A program made the translations under genes and the position numbers. Shown piece by piece: positions 1 through 6,418 of a DNA stretch of 8,223 bases. Within the stretch, counting starts at the first letter, position 1; the number at the start of each line of letters is the position of its first letter. The notes beneath the pieces were generated by a model. It saw only the letters and a program-made list of their open reading frames with translations, ran no database searches and was not told where the DNA came from. The DNA is from an uncultured Clostridia bacterium (GTDB lineage Bacteria; Bacillota; Clostridia; Oscillospirales; CAG-272): positions 1 through 8,223 of the forward strand of contig CANQMJ010000113.1 in assembly GCA_947624945.1 (NCBI GenBank), in the 5' to 3' direction.

Positions 1-20
1 AACTTGTCCATATTGAGTAA

Positions 21-500
21 CATTGCGAAGGAGCCGGCGTATACACTTTCTTTACGGGCGAGGCGAATGTCAATATCAATTTCCCCGATTATACGATAGT
101 CTACACAATGGCGCATGAAATGTCGCACCAGCGCGGTATCGCGCCTGAGGATGAAGCAAATTTCATGGCGTTCCTCGTGTGCATGCAGAGCGATGATCCG
201 TATATACGGTACAGCGGCGCGCAAAGTCTGCTTGAGTATGTGTATTCCGCGCTTTCTAAAGCCGACCGCGACCTTTACAGAAAATGCTACGCTTCGCTGT
301 CGTCGCGAGTCGTCGGCGAGATGCGTGCGTATAATAAGTTCTTTGAAAAATACGAGGAAAATGTCGCGGCGACAGTATCCGGCACCGTGAACAACACATA
401 CCTTGTGCTGCAAGGAACTGAGGGCACGCGCAGTTACGGTCTCGTCGCCGATCTTGCCGTTTTGTGCTATATCAAAGGCATACTTCCGATCGATCCGTGA
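21..500 (+). CDS. DUF3810 domain protein, C-terminal part; 5' end cut off and probably frameshifted
   Basis: The open frame runs from a stop at 18-20 to TGA at 498-500. It reads like the C-terminal part of clostridial DUF3810 proteins: a VYTFFTGEANVN block (39-74), then an HExxH motif (HEMSH, 114-128), QRG and an EDEANF block, then SDDPYIRYSG and a late QGTEGTRSYG stretch. HExxH followed by an acidic helix suggests a zinc metallopeptidase-like fold; the family's function is not established as far as I know. The only ATG (108) sits just before the HExxH motif, so it cannot be the true start. Frame 1 reads LSILSNIA over positions 4-27, which resembles the family segment expected just upstream, so one base appears to be missing near 28-32. 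The full protein would normally have N-terminal membrane segments, which lie outside the window. The family call is strong; whether the gene is intact is unknown. Confidence 0.8.
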   Translation, partial: HCEGAGVYTFFTGEANVNINFPDYTIVYTMAHEMSHQRGIAPEDEANFMAFLVCMQSDDPYIRYSGAQSLLEYVYSALSKADRDLYRKCYASLSSRVVGEMRAYNKFFEKYEENVAATVSGTVNNTYLVLQGTEGTRSYGLVADLAVLCYIKGILPIDP

Positions 501-522
501 TCATATATCCGTGTTCCGACAC

Positions 523-568
523 ATATTTCCGCGTCGCAACATATAATCGTATCAGATACGGGAAATAT
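523..568. repeat. Inverted repeat with nested palindrome after the DUF3810 gene
   Basis: ATATTTCC (523-530) is the exact complement of GGAAATAT (561-568). Between them lies the odd palindrome CGTATCAGATACG (548-560). No T-run follows, so it is not a convincing terminator. A further small hairpin, ATTGTG-cgg-CACAAT, lies at 587-601. These are the only structures I see in the first half of the 501-830 non-coding stretch, which is otherwise AT-rich and gene-free. Role unknown. Confidence 0.5.
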
Positions 569-705
569 TTGAAAATCGCGGAAATCATTGTGCGGCACAA
601 TCAACAATTATCGCTGCGAAATCCATGCCAAATATATGCATAATATACGATTTTGCATCAATTTTTATTTTGTTTGTATTAAGACTTTCTTTTTTTGCGC
701 CGTTC

Positions 706-714
706 TGTTATAAT
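706..714 (+). promoter_or_regulatory. Extended -10 promoter for murA
   Basis: TGTTATAAT (706-714) is a perfect TATAAT box preceded by the TGn extension. At 17-bp spacing the -35 region (686-691, TTTCTT) is poor, which the extended -10 could compensate for. Transcription would start near 721, giving a leader of about 110 bases before the murA ATG at 831. The same nine bases form the -10 element of the promoter at 6347-6355 on the other strand, which supports a shared housekeeping sigma factor. Confidence 0.65.
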
Positions 715-776
715 AAAATGGTTATGTTTCGATCGATGTTTCTCGACCGAACGTACATATCACTATTGAAATTACC

Positions 777-798
777 GCGCAAACTATTTTGCGTTTTA
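777..798 (+). promoter_or_regulatory. Hairpin plus T-run in the murA leader (possible weak attenuator)
   Basis: CGCAAA (778-783) pairs with TTTGCG (788-793) around a CTAT loop, with one more G-T wobble outside, and TTTTAT follows directly. This has the outline of a short AT-rich intrinsic terminator lying 37 bases before the murA start codon and 20 before the AAGGAGGG ribosome site (813-820). A second, imperfect stem (730-736 with 743-749) lies upstream in the same leader. Stem stability is low, so a regulatory role is only a possibility. Confidence 0.3.
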
Positions 799-830
799 TA
801 TACGTTCCCGTCAAGGAGGGAAATAATTAT

Positions 831-2105
831 ATGGAGAAGCTCGTCATAGAGGGCGGCATACCGTTGCAAGGCAGTGTCGATGTAAGCGCGATGAAGAACG
901 CTGCCTTGCCGATAATATATGCAACTGTTCTGGTCGCGGGAAAGTGCAGACTTGAAAATTTACCGAACATAAGTGATGTTACGACATCGTTTGAAATACT
1001 GCGCGGAATGGGCGCAAAAGTCGAACACATTGGAAATTCTGTCGTCGAGATAGATACTACGGACCTTGTCGGTTCGACGTCGGATCCGAAGCTCGTGGGA
1101 ACGATACGCGGCTCATATTATCTGCTAGGCACCGAGCTCGGCAGATTCGGCAAAGCACGTGTCGGATATCCGGGAGGATGCGATTTCGGCGGCAGACCGA
1201 TGGACCTTCACATCAAGGGTTTTGAAGCGCTTGGCGGCGAGACCGTCGAGGACGAAGAGTTTATAACGATAAATGCGCCTCTCGGAGTGCGCGGGAACGG
1301 CATATATTTTGACGGCAATTCGGTCGGCGCAACTATAAATGTGATGCTCGCTGCAGTTCTCGCAAAGGGAATCACAACTATCGACAATGCGGCTAAAGAG
1401 CCGCATGTCGTCGACCTCGCCAACTTCCTCAACACATGCGGTGCACGCATAACGGGCGCGGGCACAGACATGATAAAGATACGTGGCGTCGAGAAGCTGC
1501 ATGGTTGCACATACGCCATAATCCCCGATATGATCGAGGCGGGCACGTATATGGTCGCGGCTGCCGCGACGTGCGGGAGCATAAAAATAAATAATGTTAT
1601 ACCAAAACACCTCGAAGCGATCGCCGCCAAACTCGAGGAAGTCGGCGCTGAGGTCGAGATGCTCGACGACTCCGTTATCGTTATCGGACGCGGCAACTAC
1701 AAACGCACAAACATAACGACACTGCCGTATCCGGGATTCCCGACAGACATGCATCCTCAGATGGCGCCTCTTCTCTCTATCGCGAACGGTCAAAGCCGTA
1801 TTCGCGAGACGATTTGGCCGAAGCGTTTCCGTTACGTCGAAGAGTTGAAGCTGATGGGCGCAGACATAACAGTCAACGAAGACACGGCGACAGCCGTAAT
1901 AAACGGTGTTGATGCTTTGAAACCCGCCAAGGTGAAAGCAGTCGATCTTCGTGCCGGTCTTGCCGTTCTTATCGCCGGACTTATGACCGAAGGAACGACA
2001 GAAATTTACGATATCAAGTACATAGAGCGCGGATATGAAAATATAGTATCAAAGCTGTCGGGACTAGGCGCGCGCATAAAAAAGGTCCCGATAGGGGACG
2101 AATAA
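831..2105 (+). CDS. murA: UDP-N-acetylglucosamine 1-carboxyvinyltransferase (MurA)
   Basis: Cytoplasmic enzyme that transfers enolpyruvate from phosphoenolpyruvate to UDP-GlcNAc, the first committed step of peptidoglycan synthesis and the target of fosfomycin. The 424-residue length fits the family (about 420). Residues matching the E. coli active site are visible: K22 (MKNAALP), C117 in GGCDFGGRP (the fosfomycin-alkylated cysteine, C115 in E. coli), R122, D306 in FPTDM (general acid, D305 in E. coli), R374 in DLRAG and R400 in ERGYEN. I chose the ATG at 831 because AAGGAGGG (813-820) precedes it at proper spacing and MEKLVIEGG is the normal family N-terminus; the ATG 42 bases upstream has no such site. 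The segment around residue 325 (WPKRFRYVEELKLMGA) differs from the better-known MurA wording but keeps the pattern. Cysteine rather than aspartate at 117 predicts fosfomycin sensitivity at target level (inference). Confidence 0.96.
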   Translation: MEKLVIEGGIPLQGSVDVSAMKNAALPIIYATVLVAGKCRLENLPNISDVTTSFEILRGMGAKVEHIGNSVVEIDTTDLVGSTSDPKLVGTIRGSYYLLGTELGRFGKARVGYPGGCDFGGRPMDLHIKGFEALGGETVEDEEFITINAPLGVRGNGIYFDGNSVGATINVMLAAVLAKGITTIDNAAKEPHVVDLANFLNTCGARITGAGTDMIKIRGVEKLHGCTYAIIPDMIEAGTYMVAAAATCGSIKINNVIPKHLEAIAAKLEEVGAEVEMLDDSVIVIGRGNYKRTNITTLPYPGFPTDMHPQMAPLLSIANGQSRIRETIWPKRFRYVEELKLMGADITVNEDTATAVINGVDALKPAKVKAVDLRAGLAVLIAGLMTEGTTEIYDIKYIERGYENIVSKLSGLGARIKKVPIGDE

Positions 2106-2149
2106 TCACAGAGAATTATAAAATTTATATAAAATCGGAGGACACAAAA

Positions 2150-2356
2150 ATGAAAGTCACAAAGGACACGATAATCACCGACGTTCTCGAAATAGACCGC
2201 GAGACGGCAAGATTTTTCTTTGAGATCGGAATGCATTGCCTCGGCTGCCCCGCATCGGCAGGCGAGACGATAGCGCAGGCTTGCGCAGTCCATGCTACCG
2301 ACGCGGATGCGCTCGTAGCAAAGATCAACGCATTCCTTGAAAGCAAGGGCGAGTAA
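2150..2356 (+). CDS. DUF1858 / hybrid-cluster-protein-associated redox disulfide protein
   Basis: Small 68-residue protein that is a single DUF1858 domain. It opens with the typical KDTIITDVLEIDRETARFF stretch and carries the hallmark CxxC pair at C30 and C33 (MHCLGCPAS). The family is known from stand-alone proteins near hybrid cluster (prismane) proteins and from the N-terminal domain of ScdA/RIC-type iron-sulfur repair proteins; a thiol-disulfide or metal role is inferred from the paired cysteines. A ribosome site (CGGAGG, 2136-2141) lies 8 bases before the ATG. It follows murA by 44 AT-rich bases with no terminator, so it is probably transcribed with murA, and a hairpin lies just after its stop. 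No hybrid cluster protein gene is visible in the window, so its partner is unknown. Confidence 0.9.
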   Translation: MKVTKDTIITDVLEIDRETARFFFEIGMHCLGCPASAGETIAQACAVHATDADALVAKINAFLESKGE

Positions 2357-2365
2357 GTTTCGGTT

Positions 2366-2395
2366 CGGGGGACGCTTTACAAAAAGCGTCCCCCG
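2366..2395 (+). terminator. Strong GC-rich hairpin between the DUF1858 gene and trmK
   Basis: A perfect 13-bp stem, CGGGGGACGCTTT (2366-2378) with its complement at 2383-2395, closes an ACAA loop; T2365-A2396 can add one pair. The following ATACTTTAT is only moderately T-rich, so it is a plausible but not canonical intrinsic terminator. Only 9 bases separate the stem from the trmK start codon, so it must also shape how trmK is expressed. Confidence 0.65.
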
Positions 2396-2404
2396 ATACT
2401 TTAT

Positions 2405-3100
2405 ATGGCTATGAAAAAAAAGCTGTCTCTGCCGGGGAAAAGGCTTTCTGCGGCAGCGGGATTTATCAGGCGAGGCGCAGTATTTGCCGATATCGGCACG
2501 GACCATGCGCTACTACCGATATGGGCAGTCACAAACGGTATCGCCGTTCGCGCGGTCGCATCGGACGTAAACGAAGGACCGCTCAAACGTGCTCGTGAAA
2601 ACGCTGCGCGTTACGGAGTCGGCGACCGCGTACAGTGCATACTTGCAAACGGCTTTGACGGGATGGAGTCGTACGGTATTACCGATGCCGCGATATGCGG
2701 CATGGGCGGCGAGCTTATCGCCGATATCGTCGAGCGAGCCGCGTTCATCAAAAGCAACAGTTTTCGTCTTATCGTACAGCCGATGACGATGCAGGATGCT
2801 GCGCGACGCGGATTGTGGCGCGCCGGATTTGCGATTATGGACGAGCTGACTGTATGCGAAGGAGACAAATTTTACACCGTCATATGCGCGGACTATTGCG
2901 GCATTGTTCGAGAAGTCGACGACTTCACGGCACTGTACGGCGATATAGCAACAAGAAGATTTGAATCCGACGATGTCCGCACAAACTATTTCAAGCATGA
3001 GATAGATAAGTTTGAACAAATAATACAAGGGAAGAGCAGCGCCAGTCTTGATGTTTCCGCAGAGCGGGAGATAATTAGACGGCTGACAGAGGTAATGTGA
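2405..3100 (+). CDS. trmK: tRNA (adenine(22)-N1)-methyltransferase TrmK
   Basis: SAM-dependent class I methyltransferase expected to form m1A22 in tRNA. The 231-residue length fits the family. Motifs in order: ADIGTDHALLP (residues 28-38, SAM-binding motif I), SDVNEGPL (53-60, acidic end of strand 2), NGFDG (82-86), and CGMGGELI (98-105), the GMGG signature of TrmK. A helical C-terminal tail (about 190-231) matches the coiled-coil-like extension typical of the family. Start: ATG at 2405 or 2411; neither has a Shine-Dalgarno sequence, because the region just upstream is the terminator-like hairpin. The next gene begins one base after its stop, and a trmK-NIF3 pair (yqfN-yqfO) is conserved in Bacillota, which supports the assignment. 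The usual upstream partner rpoD is absent; the DUF1858 gene and murA occupy that place. Confidence 0.92.
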   Translation: MAMKKKLSLPGKRLSAAAGFIRRGAVFADIGTDHALLPIWAVTNGIAVRAVASDVNEGPLKRARENAARYGVGDRVQCILANGFDGMESYGITDAAICGMGGELIADIVERAAFIKSNSFRLIVQPMTMQDAARRGLWRAGFAIMDELTVCEGDKFYTVICADYCGIVREVDDFTALYGDIATRRFESDDVRTNYFKHEIDKFEQIIQGKSSASLDVSAEREIIRRLTEVM

Positions 3101-3101
3101 T

Positions 3102-3881
3102 ATGGCAATAACTGTGCGCGAGCTCGCGCAATATCTCGATGAAAAAATACCGCGTTCGCTCTCATGCGAATGGGACAACGACGGCGTTATGGTATGCGCC
3201 GACGACGGCGCTGATGCGGGACGAATACTGTTGACGCTCGACGTTACGCTCGACGCACTCGAATATGCATATGCCGACGGGTGCAGTTGTGTAATTTCGC
3301 ATCATCCGCTCATATTCAAACCGCTGAGGTCGCTTACAAACGATACAGTGTCGTCGCGTGCCGCTGTATACGCACTGACGCACGGCATAACGGTCATGTC
3401 GTATCACACGCGTCTCGACGCGCTCGAACGCTACGGCGTGAACGATACGCTCTGCAACATCCTCGGCGTCGAAAACGCCGTTCCGTTCGGCCCCGACGGC
3501 GAGGTAATCGGACGTTTCGGCAATATCTCGACATTCAAACCTTTGTCCGATTTCTGTGCGGACGTCAAAGAAGCGCTCGGCTCGGGCGGGCTCGTCATCG
3601 TCGATGCGGGCAGGGAAGTAAGGAAAGTAGCTTTGATAGGCGGGGACGGGAAAGACTATCTGATCCCCGCGATAGAGGCGGGCGCCGACACGTTTCTCAC
3701 CGGTCGCTGCGGATATAATCTTGACATCGACGCCGCGGGATATGGGATAAACGTAGTCGAGGCGGGCCATTACAACACGGAAGCGCCCGTGCTCACGTCG
3801 CTGCAAAAGCTGATATCTGAGGAGTTTGACGACATAGAGTTCGTATACTACAACAGCGACAAAACTAAGATAGTAATATAA
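3102..3881 (+). CDS. NIF3-like dinuclear metal centre protein (DUF34/YbgI/YqfO family)
   Basis: A 259-residue member of the NIF3/DUF34 family, which forms toroidal hexamers with a two-metal site. Some members are annotated as GTP cyclohydrolase 1 type 2, but the biological substrate is not settled. The expected metal ligands are visible: H67 and H68 in SHHPLIF, D106 in YHTRLD, and H223 and E227 in AGHYNTE. The N-terminal WDNDG block (24-28) stands for the family's WDNVG. The length equals the short E. coli-type form, so the extra domain inserted in Bacillus YqfO is lacking. The start codon lies one base after the trmK stop, with AGAGGT (3088-3093) inside trmK as ribosome site, so translation is probably coupled. 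The LTGRCGYN stretch (199-206) departs from the more usual TGD..YHD wording. The gene ends 7 bases from an oppositely directed gene. Confidence 0.92.
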   Translation: MAITVRELAQYLDEKIPRSLSCEWDNDGVMVCADDGADAGRILLTLDVTLDALEYAYADGCSCVISHHPLIFKPLRSLTNDTVSSRAAVYALTHGITVMSYHTRLDALERYGVNDTLCNILGVENAVPFGPDGEVIGRFGNISTFKPLSDFCADVKEALGSGGLVIVDAGREVRKVALIGGDGKDYLIPAIEAGADTFLTGRCGYNLDIDAAGYGINVVEAGHYNTEAPVLTSLQKLISEEFDDIEFVYYNSDKTKIVI

Positions 3882-3888
3882 CGCCGGT

Positions 3889-4851
3889 TTATTTGCGATA
3901 GATCGTAAGTATGATATCGCTGTATTCGCCTTTATACGGCGTAGAAACGAAATCTTCGCCGTATTTTTTGCCGAATTCCATCATAAGTTCATCGGTTACA
4001 GCTTTGTGCAGTTCTTTCGGCACGTCGGTCTGATCGGAAAAACCGCGTCCCAAAAAACGTGACAGGAATCCGTCGGATATAGGTATTTCGTATCTTCCTC
4101 TGTGCCGGATCAGTTTTATTTCCTTTTTGCCGAATATTTTGGCACATGCTTCATCGCGGTCAAATTTCCAGCTATACTTTACGGGGGTTATACCGCGTAT
4201 TCCAAGCCTATGCCAGTATTCACCGTATAGAGAGTTGACAATCTCAAAATATCGTGAATTATCTTGCGCCTCGGTATCTTGTCTGCCCGGCGCATCGTCA
4301 AGGCATACAAAAGCGCCGTCGCTTTTCATTACGCGATATATTTCGCAAAGCACCTTTTTCGGGTTTGAGATCAAATGCAGGACGCTGTTTGCAACGACTG
4401 TATCGACGCTTTCGTCTACCAGAGGTATTTCAAGCGCGTTCATTCGGCACACTGTCACATTTTTGAGTGATACGTCCAAATAACGCGCTCTGTCCAAAAG
4501 TATTGTGAGCATCCCGTTGGAAATATCACCCGCGATAATGCGCGTTCCGTTTTGCGCACACGGCACGGTGAGACAACCGTCGCCGCAGGCTAAATCAAAG
4601 AAAACACCATTGCCGGTAAGCGCGGAGATTTCTTTTGAAACTAATTCGTCGCGCTCCTCTATAACATATTTCCTGTTGCCAGAATATGTCTCTCCGATAT
4701 TTTCATAACCTATGTACTTGTCGCCATCCCCGTCTTTTACCATGTCGGGCATATCGGTAAGCTGCCATATTCCGTCTTTGAACGGGACCGTATATCCGCA
4801 GGAGCATGCGGGTAAATTCATTGTTTTTTGACATTTTGGGCAAATAAACAT
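3889..4851 (-). CDS. Class I SAM-dependent methyltransferase with N-terminal zinc ribbon (RlmA-like)
   Basis: 320-residue methyltransferase of unknown substrate. The N-terminus carries four cysteines in a small zinc-ribbon pattern (C4, C7, C16, C18), then a linker, then a Rossmann methyltransferase core: motif I FDLACGDG (85-92), GDISNGML (108-115) at the end of strand 2, and VDTVVANSVLHL with a following helix and the LCEIYRVMKSDGAF block of motifs V-VI. Zinc ribbon plus this core is the architecture of RlmA-type 23S rRNA guanine methyltransferases, but the sequence is too divergent to name a substrate. I place the start at 4851 because GGAG (4861-4864) lies 7 bases upstream and the cysteine pair follows at once; the ATG at 4875 adds 8 residues, overlaps the preceding gene and has no ribosome site. 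It follows the P-loop kinase-like gene by 14 bases, so the two are probably co-transcribed. Confidence 0.85.
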   Translation of the reverse strand: MFICPKCQKTMNLPACSCGYTVPFKDGIWQLTDMPDMVKDGDGDKYIGYENIGETYSGNRKYVIEERDELVSKEISALTGNGVFFDLACGDGCLTVPCAQNGTRIIAGDISNGMLTILLDRARYLDVSLKNVTVCRMNALEIPLVDESVDTVVANSVLHLISNPKKVLCEIYRVMKSDGAFVCLDDAPGRQDTEAQDNSRYFEIVNSLYGEYWHRLGIRGITPVKYSWKFDRDEACAKIFGKKEIKLIRHRGRYEIPISDGFLSRFLGRGFSDQTDVPKELHKAVTDELMMEFGKKYGEDFVSTPYKGEYSDIILTIYRK

Positions 4852-4865
4852 TTTTGCACTCCGTT

Positions 4866-5363
4866 TTATGTACATGATTTTAATTCAATATACGCATTCG
4901 CTTCGACTCGGGATTTGAAGATAACGACATCTTTATTCTCTTTATACCGCTCTATGAGCGAGTAGATTTTCGGCAGAGTGTCGCGCGGAAAATCTTCTAT
5001 CCATTGTCTGAACTCGGGGTCAAACTCATTCTCGACCCACGGCAGGTCATCGCGCTTTTGTCCGATGCGCGACATCGCGCCCGATATGCAGATGTCAAGA
5101 GGGAAATCAAGCAGAAACACCGTGTCACAGCATTTCAGACGAACCTCGATAGTGCGCGAGTAGTTGCCGTCTATTATCCATTCGTCGCGCGCCATTATCT
5201 CATACAGGCGCGCATCGAATTCATCGCGTGTTATGTTTGTCTTGTCGGGACGGTGCCAAATTAAGTCGAGATGATAGAGCGGAAGTCCGGTCACGTCGCG
5301 CAGCTTGCGCGCGAACGTGCTTTTACCCGCACCGGGACTTCCTATGATAATAACTTTTTTCAT
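4866..5363 (-). CDS. P-loop nucleoside/nucleotide kinase-like protein (adenylate-kinase-like, FlaR-related family)
   Basis: 165-residue cytoplasmic P-loop protein. The Walker A motif GSPGAGKST spans residues 8-16. Family features follow: YHLDLIWHRP (30-39), a WIIDGNYS block (62-69), a Walker B-like strand VFLLDFP (82-88), and a lid-like arginine-rich segment around residues 99-105. This layout matches small proteins labelled 'adenylate kinase' or 'topology modulation protein FlaR' in Bacillota; it is not the essential Adk, and its phosphate acceptor is unknown. It is the first gene after the rnhA terminator; its ATG lies 17 bases beyond the hairpin and has no Shine-Dalgarno site. A TATATT box (5378-5373 on the minus strand) would place a transcription start within a few bases of the ATG, so a near-leaderless message is possible. 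Confidence 0.82.
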   Translation of the reverse strand: MKKVIIIGSPGAGKSTFARKLRDVTGLPLYHLDLIWHRPDKTNITRDEFDARLYEIMARDEWIIDGNYSRTIEVRLKCCDTVFLLDFPLDICISGAMSRIGQKRDDLPWVENEFDPEFRQWIEDFPRDTLPKIYSLIERYKENKDVVIFKSRVEANAYIELKSCT

Positions 5364-5379
5364 CGTTAAAAGAATATAC

Positions 5380-5406
5380 GCGGCGCCCCGTTTTGCGGGA
5401 CGCCGC
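5380..5406 (-). terminator. Intrinsic terminator of the flavodoxin-like/rnhA unit
   Basis: An 11-bp GC-rich stem (5380-5390 with 5396-5406) closes a 5-base loop. The single non-Watson-Crick position (5386/5400) is a permissible G-U pair in the minus-strand RNA but a C-A mismatch in the plus-strand RNA. A T-rich stretch (ATTCTTTTA) follows shortly after on the minus strand. Both points assign it to leftward transcription ending rnhA. Confidence 0.75.
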
Positions 5407-5441
5407 AGTTTTAACTTTGATTTGAACTATGTCTTCACAGA

Positions 5442-5879
5442 CTATGTCCTGTGCTTTTCCGCTTCTGCCTGCGCGATAGTGTCGCACCGCTCGTTATACT
5501 CGTGTCCGGCATGTCCGCGAGTCCACTCAAACGTGACGTTGTGCGTGTCGCACAAATCAATAAGCCTCTCCCACAGCTCGGGATTTAGAGCAGGCTTGCC
5601 GTCCGACTTTTTCCAACCGCGCTTTTGCCAACTCTTCGCCCATCCTTTGGTGATCCCGTTGACTACGTACTGCGAATCGGAAACGAGTGTTACATCGCAC
5701 GGCTTTTTCAAAGCGCCGAGCGCCTCGATAACGGCCGTGAGCTCCATGCGGTTGTTTGTCGTCAACAATTCGCCGCCTGACAGCATCTTCTCGGCATCTC
5801 CGCATACGAGTATCGCGCACCAACCGCCGGGACCGGGATTTGATTTACAGGAACCGTCCGTGTATATGGAAACGTGCAT
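5442..5879 (-). CDS. rnhA: Ribonuclease HI
   Basis: Endonuclease that degrades the RNA strand of RNA:DNA hybrids, acting in primer removal and R-loop clearance. The 145-residue length fits bacterial type 1 enzymes. All catalytic residues are visible: D8 (YTDGSC), E46 (NNRMELTA), D68 (VSDSQYV) and D133 (ERCDTIA), with the conserved histidine H123 in TRGHAGHEYNE. The basic-protrusion region (residues 78-91, GWAKSWQKRGWKKS) is present, as in the E. coli enzyme. Its ATG follows the stop of the flavodoxin-like gene by only 3 bases (TAATAAATG) and lacks a clear ribosome site, so translation probably depends on ribosomes reinitiating from that gene. A terminator follows downstream at 5406-5380. Confidence 0.96.
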   Translation of the reverse strand: MHVSIYTDGSCKSNPGPGGWCAILVCGDAEKMLSGGELLTTNNRMELTAVIEALGALKKPCDVTLVSDSQYVVNGITKGWAKSWQKRGWKKSDGKPALNPELWERLIDLCDTHNVTFEWTRGHAGHEYNERCDTIAQAEAEKHRT

Positions 5880-5882
5880 TTA

Positions 5883-6314
5883 TTATTTGAGCGAATTCTT
5901 GATGTCCTCGCACCAGTCTATGATGGCGCTGCGTTCTTCCATAGAGATTTTCGACGCAAAGATGCTGCCGGGTGCGACGAAGTACGTCTTATCCTCGAGC
6001 ACGTTTGTGCCGGCAGTTTTTGCCGAGTCGATGAGCTGCTGCATTGGAGGCGTGACCTTCTTATCCTTGCTTTCAAATACAAAGACTACGTTAGCCGCTC
6101 TCGCTGCCGTGAGCTCGCCGATAAACAGGCGGACATTGTCCTCAACGCGTGCGCCGACGGAGACCACAAGTACTACGAGACGCTCACGGTCGCAGGAATA
6201 TGCGGGCGGTATCGTGTCTGCGATAGCGTGCTGATCGTTCTGAGCTTCGCCGAGTGCGACGGCGTAGTTGACGACCTTCTTATTTTTTGACGAATAGAGT
6301 ACGCGCATTTTCAT
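5883..6314 (-). CDS. Flavodoxin-like domain protein lacking a canonical FMN loop
   Basis: 143-residue protein with alternating hydrophobic strands of a flavodoxin-like fold: strand 1 MRVLYSS (3-9), IADTIPPAYS (31-40), LVVLVVSV (46-53) and NVVFVF (75-80). The ADxIPPAY stretch followed by a LVFIGV-type strand is found in small clostridial proteins annotated as flavodoxin-like. The usual phosphate-binding loop (S/T-x-T-G-N-T) after strand 1 is replaced by SSKNKK, so FMN binding in the classical manner is doubtful. The start at 6314 has GGAGG 8 bases upstream; a second in-frame ATG at 6308 is less well spaced. It has its own promoter (6375-6347) and is followed after 3 bases by rnhA. Function unknown; an electron-transfer role would be a guess. 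Confidence 0.75.
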   Translation of the reverse strand: MKMRVLYSSKNKKVVNYAVALGEAQNDQHAIADTIPPAYSCDRERLVVLVVSVGARVEDNVRLFIGELTAARAANVVFVFESKDKKVTPPMQQLIDSAKTAGTNVLEDKTYFVAPGSIFASKISMEERSAIIDWCEDIKNSLK

Positions 6315-6346
6315 GATATGATCCTCCGAATCATGTTATTAGAATC

Positions 6347-6375
6347 ATTATAACATATATTTGCGAAAATTTGAA
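6347..6375 (-). promoter_or_regulatory. Promoter of the flavodoxin-like/rnhA operon
   Basis: On the minus strand a -35 TTCAAA (6375-6370), a 17-bp spacer and a perfect -10 TATAAT (6352-6347) with TGn extension (TGTTATAAT) are present. Transcription would start near 6340, leaving a leader of about 25 bases that contains the GGAGG site. It lies just downstream of the terminator of the ECF gene, which fits the start of a new unit. Confidence 0.8.
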
Positions 6376-6418
6376 CAGGTTTTGTAAAATTTGATAAAAT
6401 TTTTTTGAGACGCAGACA

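Noticed and set aside
789..830. Longer murA start at 789
   Set aside because: No ribosome site there, and the extra 14 residues are not part of the family; AAGGAGGG marks 831.
625..849. 74-codon plus-strand frame before murA
   Set aside because: It covers the promoter and leader, has no ribosome site and overlaps the murA start out of frame.
1125..1793. Long antisense frames inside murA, such as this one
   Set aside because: They lie wholly within a gene with complete family motifs and their translations have no recognisable domain; they are by-products of the coding bias.
4852..4875. Methyltransferase start at 4875
   Set aside because: No ribosome site and overlap with the upstream gene; the ATG at 4851 has GGAG at good spacing.
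5305..6234. 309-codon plus-strand frame across rnhA and the flavodoxin-like gene
   Set aside because: It is antisense to two genes with clear motifs and ribosome or coupling signals, and its translation is low-complexity with no recognisable family.
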